From Pyrenophora tritici-repentis (Eukaryota; Ascomycota; Dothideomycetes; Pleosporales; Pleosporaceae): DNA of 64,000 nucleotides. The notes under the pieces were generated by a model, which saw only the letters and a program-made list of their open reading frames with translations, was not told the origin of the DNA and searched no databases. The stretch's first letter is position 1. Each line of letters begins with the position of its first letter. Location of the stretch: NCBI RefSeq assembly GCF_003171515.1, contig NC_089397.1, forward strand, positions 1,798,001 through 1,862,000, read 5' to 3'. A program made the translations under genes and the position numbers. Shown here piece by piece: positions 55,981 through 64,000 of the stretch.

Positions 55981-58789
55981 CGATGTGAAATGCGTCGTCC
56001 AATATGAGGAGATCAAAAAGAATGTACTGAGTCAGCACGGGGGATGCCACGTGCTTGAGATGCAGTACCAAGTCGGAACAAGTCCGTATAAGCTTCAGAA
56101 ACGCACGACAAGAATTGCCAGGGCTTGAGGAGCTTATCACTGAAGACGTCCAGGCGGCTGGTGCGTGGTGAAGGTAACCGTGCAGGGTATGGGACGCTCC
56201 GAGGAATCACACGTGGACTCGCACGGAGCGAATCACGGTGATGGCGTTAATAGGCCGGAGTTAGAAGCACAGCCTGTAAGCTGATAGCCGTCGAGTTGAG
56301 CTGGGCGTGGGTATAAAAATGTCTTGGAAGTAGAAAGGTCCGAAAGCCCTCAAGACGCCTCAGTATTGCTGTGATCTGGTGGGCAAATTGCGTGATCAGA
56401 CTGTGACCACGAGGGGAAACCAAATGCGACCGACAAAGTGCTGGAAGTCGGGGCAACAACGAGGAAAAGCAACAGAACCAAGTACAAAAGGCCAAAGAGA
56501 ATACTAGAGGGTACAGATAGTATAGCCAGTAATTCAGGCACCCCAAGAGAAGGGTCCTACAAAAGTGACATAATGCCTTGTTCCCATTCTTTTGCCGATC
56601 CCAGATCTTCCTCCTCTGCAAAGTGGAGTTTGCAGTCTAGCGACGATTTTTCGCCGCGGTGCCGGTATCCACCTGTCTCCAGAATGCAACAAGCTCACAA
56701 GGATGGTGCGGATAAGGCGACAGGGATGGTACGTCAAGGTTGTGATAGAAAAGGTCGCGGTTCGCACTAGTGTCCAATAAAATTAGACAGAGGCGGATTG
56801 CGTGCTCGGAAGCAGAGATGTCGACTTCGGCCTGTTGAGCACACACACAACCCAAAAGCCAAGCCAACGCTTGAGGAATGACTGAAGCGCTACGCGATTG
56901 GCGTTCAAATCGTATTTACCCTCAGCTTGCGTCCACGTTTGGCGTTTCCGAGGAGCTGTTTTGGTGTGTACAAACGAGGGTTCGTTGGGATGTGACAACA
57001 CAAATAACAAAAACAAATTCCAGCCTGCGAACCTTCTAGACCGATAACGGCGTTGGTAGCGCTTTTCCTACATCCCAACCCCCGAGGTCCTTTGTTCGCT
57101 ACGGGAGTAGTACAGAAGTCGTGAAATCAACTTTGACGTCACCCTTGACGCAAGCCGGCAGCGGGAGCGTGGAGCACGGCACTTGCATCCCCATCAAGGG
57201 CTGTCCACAGCAAACACCAGGAACGAAGAAAAAACCGAGATTGTGGCTACCAGATCAAGTAGAACCGATGCTGTTCCGGCTTGGTATGTGTAAGGAAGCA
57301 GAGATTGTGTGGGTTCAATTAAGGTTCTGCAAGCCAGCTACGGCAACTCGATACGTGGGGACGTTTCCAGGTTTTTGCTTACCTTCCACTTTTCTTACAT
57401 AAGCCTAGCCTTTTGCTCGTTGCACGTTGCAAGAAAGAACACGAACACACCGGCCAACCCCACATTCAATCAGGCCTGTTCAGGACAAAGCAACTCAAGC
57501 CGCGCATATTCGCCGTAATGGTCAATGCCTCAGGCTAACAATACAAAGCTCCGCTTCCAGGGAAAATAAAACTGGGTTCTCAACTATGCCATGCTTTTTG
57601 CCTAGGGCAATTACTGCAAAACCCATCTGTGAGAATGGTCTAAAAAGCATTGGCCGGCTTCACACACCGACTTGTTTTCTTGGCACAGGATTTTGGAGAG
57701 GGAAGTACCCTCAGGACTAACTACATAGGTAGTCGCGACTCCACATGTGTTCCCCGCTGCTCAACAAACCCAAGGAATTAAGACGATGTGGTTCTTCCGA
57801 TATCCGGTACGTACCAGCAGACAGACCAAAGAAGAAATAATCCCGGTGCGGGGTCGATAATCAGATAAGCTGTGTTGTGTTAATGCATGAACGAAGAAGT
57901 TCTGAGAAACAGGCATAGTCTGCATGCATAACTCTTAGATCAAGTACGAACTAAATTAGACACAGTAGTAAGAGTGTCAGAACCTATGCAGATAGCTATA
58001 CATGCACTAAACATTGACATATCTACCAAAACGTTAGAGGGCAACAAGTACACAGAAAACGGATAGTATATGCTACGATCCAAAAACCCCATGAGTGGAC
58101 TACACGCCGTAGTGCTGCAAGCACGAGGTTCATACCAAACTCACTATACCCTGCTCCTCATACAGTCGTGCCATCTTCTAAACCACCAAATCCTCCATGC
58201 AGCACCTTCGCAGCAGTGCGGACAGAAAAAGAAAAGCACGCCTACAGTGCGGAGGACCAACAAACAACACCACGCTTAAACATACGATACTAACAACCTG
58301 CTACAAGACAGATCTCCGCTCTCAACGCGAGCAAAAAAGGGTTCGGATAAGTCTGAAAAAGCAAATACACACCCTATCTTTTACCCTCCTCGCAACATCA
58401 TGCACGGTTCCCGCGATGCCATCAAAGGTTAAATCAGGCGGGCAATTGCATGGAACGCGCTAGACCACAATCGGTCGAGGCACATCCACGGCTCAAACAT
58501 TGCACACACCAGACCTCGCTTTATTTTCCAAGTTCCCGTTTGTAGGTGACGAGGAAGGTGGGAAAAGGAAGAAGGGTAGAAGGTGGGGTAGGTAGTCAGG
58601 CATTCTAGTTGGTCTCAGCAAACCACGTAAAGTGGTGAAGAGAAGATGTAAAAGGAAAAGGAAAAACATCACAAGCTCTCCCCATCCCAAGCCCTCACAC
58701 ATGGCTATGACAAGCATCCACACATTCCAAAGACGAAAACACATAAATCGAATTTTCTAAACCTTCTCCTTCTCAATCTATACCTACCC
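55981..58789. other. 2.8-kb intergenic region
   Basis: Upstream of the sulfate permease, downstream of NOP14. ORFs up to 124 codons occur in all frames with no motifs or splice pattern. Any sulfur-control promoter elements cannot be identified with confidence by eye. Confidence 0.5.
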
Positions 58790-61293
58790 CTACCGCCCCG
58801 CCTTCCTAGCTTTCTTCTCCCTCTCGTACCCATTCCTCTCCCTCCCCTCCTCGCCCTGAATCTCCGCCACCAACCTGCGATACTTGTTCTCATACGCGCG
58901 ATCCTTCTCTTTCTTCTCGCGCAAACTCTCCCTCGCAATAAAATGCGCATCCTTGCGTAACTCGCGCATCGCTCCTTTCCTCTCCCTCTTATAATCCTTC
59001 TGCAGCCGCTTCGCCTCCGCACGCTCCTTGTCCGGGTCGTAGTGCCGGTTGGGATCGAAGCTCTCTTCGAACTTGGGGATGCTTGTTTTGATGGGGAGGG
59101 CGCGGTGCGTGTGTAACAACAAGGGACGACGGCGGGAGCGGGCGAGGGCGAGGCGGGCGGAGAGGTTTTGGTGCACGGGGGTTTGTTTGGATGATTTTAG
59201 GGGGGGGAGGAGGGGGTGAAGATTTCGATGAAGGAGGGTGAGGTTTCGTAGGTTGAGGCGGCTGTGAGGACGTTTTTGGCGTGTGCGGCGAGTAGGGTGG
59301 GTGTGGCGTGGGGGGAGAGCAGGCAGAGGGTTGTGTAGCGGATTAACTCTGGGACGTAGCGTTTGGAGAGGCGTTGGTATTGGAGACAGAGGGCGCCGAT
59401 GAAGGCGCCGGTTGCGACGTCTTGGGTCGAGGCGGGCGAGGTGAGTCCCATCCAGCGGGCCATGAGTGTGATGGCTGGTGTCACGACTTGGTGGAAGTGG
59501 TCGGACGTGGGGAAGATGGATCCGATGGCTGAGAGCAGGGCTAGGTCGCCTGGCGTGGGGATGTTGGAGACTTGGAGGTTCTTGAGATGCTCGCGGAACT
59601 TTGTAGCTATCTGAACGGGGTATGAACGCGCCATGGAGTGAATGTGTCGGATGATGGCCTCGATGACTGCTAGTGGAGCTGCTGGTGTCTGATTCGAAAG
59701 ATACGAGACGTGGTCGATGAGGGCACATACGAAATCCGCAAGCTTGTTCTTGTTGTCTGCGCGGAGTCCAGCGTGGTAGAGTGCGCGTATTCTCTGAATG
59801 ACTGTAGAGGTGTCGTTGGGTGCCACATTCTTGAACACCTTCAACAGCTCTTCGTGAGACCGAGGACATTCATATGTATATGCCAGCTTCGACGTTGTCT
59901 CAGCACCGAGCGTCAGCACACCGTTGACAGCCTTGGGCTGCTCTTTGCGCTCGGGCATGACGTCCTTTAGAAAGTCGGCATCCTCTTCATCCATGGCCAT
60001 GGTGTCGTCAATCGCAGAGCCAGCCTCAGACTCATCATCCGACATTTCCGCCTCCGAGTCGGTAGCAACGAGGTCGTCGTCCATGATGAAGTCGTCCTCA
60101 TCCTCGACACCTTCCGGCCTGAGTTGTCCTGGTGCTTTCAAGCCGAACTCGGCAGCATCGTCTGGAAGGCTGTCCATGTCATCTTCCTCCTTATCTGCTT
60201 CCTTACCCTTCTTCTGCGGCTCTTCATCATCGCTGACAGATTCTCCACGCATCCTCTTCATGCGCTTCTGCTCAAGTTCCTTCAAGCGACCAGCCTCTTC
60301 CCTAGCCTTTTCTTCTTCCGTCTTTGTCCGCTCCGTCGGCTTCGCTCGCTGGTCCAGGAGTAACTGGCGCACGCGCGAATCGTATTCCCTATCCTTGTCC
60401 TGCTGTGTAGTCCCAGCAAGAAGCGCAGCACGGTCGGCATTCATCCCGAAATCGTTCCGCTGTGACTCTTTCGGCGCGTCCGGCTCGGGCTTCTTATTGA
60501 TATGTCCACGCAGCGCAGCAAGCACATCACCGAGATCCTTGTCGAGTGCATCTCGCATCTCGTCGTCGTCCTCTTTCTGTGCCTGACGCTCGTACTTGTA
60601 CTGCTTCGACTTTGCAATAACCTCCTTCATGACCTCCTGCTTGCTCTTCTTGCGCTCTGGTTGTTCCTCTGTAGCAGGCGCCTCACCATCCACCTCATCT
60701 ATCCTCCTCTTCTTCTTCATGAAGCCATCTTCGTCGTCGCTCGACCCCGCCACACTCGCCGCGTCGTAATCCTCCTCTCCAATCTCATCGTCGAATCGCA
60801 GAGACTGCCCACCGTGCGTAAGCTCCACCTCATCAGCGTCATCCTCGAGATCAAACACATTGCCACTCCTCTTGCGCGACTGCTCCTGTTCAAACCGGGC
60901 CATCATGCGGTCCTCGACACTCATCGTCGGATCCGCCTCGCCTATCCGCCTATCCAAGATTCCTCCAACCTTGTTCTTGCGATGCATCTCCGGCAACAGC
61001 GACTTGCGCCTTGCCTCCTCGCCCTGGCTCTTTGTGACGCCAGGCCGACCGAGAATCTTCTTTGGCGCATTTTCAGCCTGTGCAGAGACGTATTCATGCT
61101 TGTGAGGGCGCGCAAGGTGCTTGAACTCGAAGGGATTAAACGACTCGCGGATTGATTGCAGCGCAGATGCTTTTCGTGCGTGGTGGTCGGCGTTCTTGGA
61201 TTGAGACTTCTTCTGTTTCTTCGACTGTTGTGGGCCGGTAATGCCTTGTTCACGCAACGAGGCTTTCAGCCGCTTTAATTGAGACGGCGGCAT
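58790..61293 (-). CDS. NOP14: Ribosome biogenesis factor NOP14, with a frameshift near the 3' end
   Basis: Nucleolar protein of the SSU processome needed for 18S rRNA maturation. It starts MPPSQLKRLKASLREQG and continues with FNPFEFKH, the PGVTKSQGEEARRKS motif, long acidic and basic tracts, and the helical C-terminal part (TYECPRSHEELLKVF). The first frame ends at 59197 after 698 codons. The conserved C-terminus (IKTSIPKFEESFDPNRHYDPD, shortened here, and ELRKDAHFI) continues in the -1 frame to 58790. The switch lies in an eight-G run (59200-59207 on the plus strand); one extra base there would give one 834-residue frame. No GT...AG intron fits. A homopolymer miscall is more likely than a true break, as NOP14 is essential. 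Confidence 0.88.
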
Positions 61294-61567
61294 TGAAGGA
61301 GAGAAAAAGCCACGAGAGGCTTCAATGTGTGGCGCGGCGTTGAGGACACTGGGTTGCGGTTGCCAAAAATTATTTCTCGAAAAGTCAAAGCTACCTAGGG
61401 TGCATGGGTGTTGCCTGTCTAGCGCGGCCGTCCCCCACATTGCCCACGCGACTTGGACCGCGACTGCCACTTCCGACATCATCGTTCGCGATGCAACTGC
61501 AGTATGACTTGAACACTACCCTCAAACCTCACACAGCACCGTAAAAAATGACTAAACCGCCCTCACT
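61294..61567. promoter_or_regulatory. Divergent promoter, NOP14 / small membrane protein
   Basis: 274 bp between two divergent start codons; must contain both promoters. No clear motif. Confidence 0.45.
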
Positions 61568-62148
61568 ATGGCGTCCAAGATACCCGACCACTGGCTCTGG
61601 CTCGGCCTAGGTACGTAACCTACCGTACCCCACTACCCTCATCCTTATACTGTATACTAACACTCCCCCCAGGCGTCATAACATTCATATCCATCCGCAC
61701 CGTCTCCCACGGCCTCCGTGAAATCATAACCCTAACAACCATCCGCCAACCCGCCAACCTCCCCGCCCAACCGCAACCGCCCACACCCACGCCAACCCAC
61801 CAAGAAGACTCGATAAAAACCTCCTCTCTCCTCACCCTCTCCACCTCACACAACACCGACATACGCCTCTCGGCCACAAAAATCCTATGCAACCGCTTCA
61901 CCACCAACGAGACGGCGAAAAGGCTCCTGATAAACGACCTCAATAGCGAAGACGAGCTAGTCGTACACCGCGCTCAGCTGGCGTTTAACCTACTCTGCGA
62001 CATGGGTGCCTGGAGCAGGGAAGGAGCGTTTGCGCCCATGAAGAAGACGACGGCGTCGAGGTGGACGGTCATGGAGCGGGTTCCCCAGGGGGGGTATGGT
62101 GGCGCCTGGGATAGGCATTGGTGGCGCGGAAGAGGAAAGATTGATTAG
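61568..62148 (+). CDS. Small N-terminally membrane-anchored fungal protein
   Basis: 172 residues in exons 61568-61610 and 61673-62148; the intron has GTACGT donor, ATACTAAC branch and CCAG acceptor. The N-terminus is MASKIPDHWLWLGLGV followed by ITFISIRTV, a likely membrane anchor (about 8-27). A Pro-rich linker then leads to a helical region (about 65-130: SLLTLSTSHNTDIRLSATKI, CNRFTTNETAKRLL) that resembles short armadillo/HEAT-like repeats in a conserved but unnamed ascomycete family. No function known to me. It is divergent from NOP14. The DNA past the stop still reads as charged, codon-like sequence in other frames (REAVVISE), so the true C-terminus may be longer and disturbed by an indel. 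Confidence 0.7.
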
Positions 62149-62795
62149 GAGGAGGAGGCGCGAGGCTGTTGTTATTAGCGAGGGGGGGAGGTGACGGCGA
62201 TATTTTAATGGACGGTCAGGATCAGGGTCATGTTCAAGGGGGGCATTTGGGGCAGTAGAATGCCGAGAATGGTCATCCTGAGACTTTTGAGCAAGAGTTG
62301 ACGGGTGAGGAGTGGGAGGAGAGTGAGTACGAGGATGGTGATTACGAGGATGGTGAGTACGAGGATGATGGGATTGGCGACGACGGTCAGACTTACAGTC
62401 ATTTTCCGGGTCAGAACGGGGCCAGCGATCACAGCCAGAGCTACAGCCATTTCCCGGGTCAGAACGGGGTCAGCGATCACTCACAGAGTTACAGTCGTTT
62501 CCCGAATCAAAACGGGCTTCTGCCCCCAAATTCTCCGGGAGGACAGCCTTTGAGGGTTGTTAATCTTTTCGCTGAAGACCAGCATGATGTCAATTCGGAT
62601 TCGGATTCGGATTCGGATGAAGGGGGCAGCTAGGACATGGATACGACACTTTGTCATTGAAAGTTGAATATTGTTAAAGTAGGGAGGGCAAGGATACTAA
62701 GTGCGTGAGCATTGAAAACATTGCCAAAGCAAATAAGCTAGATAAGAGTTTTTTGTACAAACAAACAAACATCACCCACCAACCAACCCACCCAT
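62149..62795. other. Convergent intergenic with a repeat-coding ORF
   Basis: Lies between the stop of the small membrane protein and the VPS53 stop. Contains the doubtful ORF listed next. Confidence 0.5.
62208..62633 (+). pseudogene. Acidic repeat ORF with an in-frame stop, doubtful gene
   Basis: From ATG at 62208 the frame reads 16 codons (MDGQDQGHVQGGHLGQ), meets TAG at 62256-62258, then stays open to 62633. The second part is very acidic (EYEDGDYEDGEYEDD), followed by three 16-residue repeats of the type YSHFPGQNGxSDHSQS (48-bp period from about 62393) and ends in a Ser-Asp repeat. Flanking Gln codons suggest the stop came from CAG by one C-to-T change. It could be a broken gene, the decayed 3' part of the upstream gene, or chance open reading in repeat DNA. 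Function unknown. Confidence 0.35.
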
Positions 62796-64000
62796 CTACC
62801 GCCCATCCTCACTCCTCCCAAACTTAAATCCACCCCCAACATCCCTCCTAAAAAACTTCCCAATATTCTTCAAATTACTCTCCAAATTCGCCGTGCCCCC
62901 ACCACCATCCATACTCCCACTCGCCTGATGCTGCACCCCGCTAGCCCCCGGCGCCGGACTTCCAAACCGATCAACCCCATCCCTCGCCGCATTAACAAGC
63001 ATATTCCCCAACCCAGCTGCATCAAACCTGCCCCCACCCAGACTAGGTGTCCCACCACCCCCACCCCACCAAGCGCACTCGCCGCGCCAATCCCCCACCC
63101 ACATTCTGTATCTGCAGCGGCGTGAGAAAAGGCGAGTTCTGCACCAGATTCTCATGATTAGGCGAGGCGCGAAAAGCAGCAAAGAGGTCGAGCAATTGCA
63201 GTTGGTCTGCTTTGCGTATACCTTTCAACTCGAGGATTTTCCGGAAATTGGTATCGGATTTATCGGCAATGTGGATGAGGTAGGCTTGGACGAGGGCTTC
63301 CGGGGGGGAAGGGCGGACTTGGAGAGTTTTGAGAAGGGGGTCTATTTTTGCCATGGATTGGTTTACGCGTTTGATGAAGCTGTTGTGCGGACGGTTAGTA
63401 GTGTGATGGTAAGACGGGTGATATGGGTGGGTTTTGACATACCTTGCAGGCGGAGCCGTTCCAGCCTCCTCGTTCAGCGTAGGCAGCTCCGTGAAACCTT
63501 TTTTCAAAACATACGAATCCAGCAGCATTTGCTCGGCGCCGACTTCAGAGATGGGCTTGCATTGGACGATGTTGGCGATGTAGGTTGATGCCATTTGGTC
63601 GACGAGGTTGTCGCAAAAGGCTCGTGCGTATTGCTGCTTGTGGAGGTATTTTAGTATTTCCCCTGACCTTTCCTTGACGTGGCGGAGAAGCTCTGCAATG
63701 TATGTGCTCTGGTCGCCTACGCTTTCGAGCTTTGCCCAGGGTGTGTTGCGCATTTCTCGCCAGCTGGGGTCGCATGCGATTTCGACTTTTCGGACGAGCA
63801 TGCGGACGGTTGCGCTGGCGATGCCCATGAAGGCATCTGCTTGGCTTTGTAAATCGACTTTTTCTTTGAACTCTTCGTCTATGCGGCCTCTGATCTTCTC
63901 TTCGAGCTGGTTGCACGTCATGTAGCAGTAGTCTGCGGTGTTCAAGATGAGAATTGCATCCTCGATAGACGGTCCTTGGGCTCCAGACTTTTCACTGAGA
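62796..64000 (-). CDS. VPS53: GARP complex subunit VPS53, 3' part (continues beyond window)
   Basis: Subunit of the GARP tether for endosome-to-Golgi retrograde vesicles. Gene on the minus strand; its 5' end is outside the window and the frame is open at 64000. Visible exons: >64000-63443 and 63379-62796, around a 63-nt intron (GTATGT, CTACTAAC, CAG) that is itself in frame without stops. Clear motifs: SIEDAILILNTADYCYMTCN, DLQSQADAFMGIASATVR, YARAFCDNLVDQMASTYIA and TLQVRPSPPEALVQAYLIHI. After LTPLQIQNVG the frame moves -1 twice, near 63092-63096 and 63058-63067, both in G/C runs, before the family-type end (FDAAGLGNMLVNAARDGVDR, then NLKNIGKFFRRD). No intron fits there. Confidence 0.85.

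Noticed and set aside
56247..57720. Several ORFs near 100-125 codons between the sulfate permease and NOP14
   Set aside because: Present on both strands, no recognisable domain or codon pattern.
59150..59300. An intron to explain the NOP14 frame change
   Set aside because: No AG acceptor with a branch point follows a usable donor; conserved sequence runs up to the homopolymer on both sides.
62990..63130. An intron to explain the frame changes in VPS53
   Set aside because: Every GT...AG pair tried gives the wrong phase, lacks a branch point or is too short.
1..64000. Secondary-metabolite cluster, rRNA or tRNA genes
   Set aside because: No PKS, NRPS, terpene cyclase or P450 gene, and no cloverleaf with B-box was found by eye.

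Overview
The window is nuclear DNA of a filamentous ascomycete (Pezizomycotina), most likely a Dothideomycete of the Pleosporales type. This rests on dense protein genes, mostly short introns (about 48-65 nt) with CTAAC/CTGAC branch points, fungal protein families, and small transposon remnants. The order is inferred from general resemblance, not from a search. I support 24 protein genes, one doubtful ORF, one complete non-coding LTR element, one MITE-like element and several minisatellites. No rRNA, tRNA or CRISPR was seen.

0-12 kb is a housekeeping block: a C2H2 factor (+), a small conserved hydrophilic protein (-), the TFIID subunits TAF3 (-) and TAF7 (+) sharing a 303-bp divergent promoter, a ZC3H3-like CCCH protein (+), and a Sel1-repeat protein (+) whose last exon lies beyond a 1.06-kb intron. 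12-21 kb is mostly non-coding, rich in simple repeats, and surrounds one bZIP gene (-) that also encodes a probable membrane segment. 21-28 kb carries PRP4 (-), a PTC7-type phosphatase (+) and the MPS1 kinase (+).

28-34 kb is accessory in character. Three small genes have an F-box/2EXR-like 'LP.E.R..IY' N-terminus. They sit among a 57-63 bp minisatellite, a 161-bp inverted-repeat element with 10-bp target duplications, a 17-bp satellite, and a 90-bp tandem repeat that straddles a stop codon. A TspO gene (-) follows. 35-46 kb is conserved: ARS2, a PX/DUF3818 lipid-transport protein, ERV46, and a short Mex67-like protein lacking the NTF2-like domain (all +).

46-53 kb is gene-poor. It holds a 1,451-bp LTR element with LTRs that read as identical and no coding capacity, then two predicted secreted cysteine-rich proteins, one of which has its start codon split by an intron. 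53-64 kb has a SulP sulfate permease (-), NOP14 (-), a small membrane-anchored protein (+) and the 3' end of VPS53 (-, running off the window). NOP14 and VPS53 show apparent -1 frameshifts in G/C homopolymers, which look like base-calling errors.

Several genes serve gene expression (TAF3, TAF7, ZC3H3-like, PRP4, ARS2, Mex67-like, NOP14) or membrane traffic (PX protein, ERV46, VPS53). Apart from the TAF3/TAF7 pair, the order suggests no biosynthetic cluster. All exon boundaries were read by hand from splice consensus and family knowledge.
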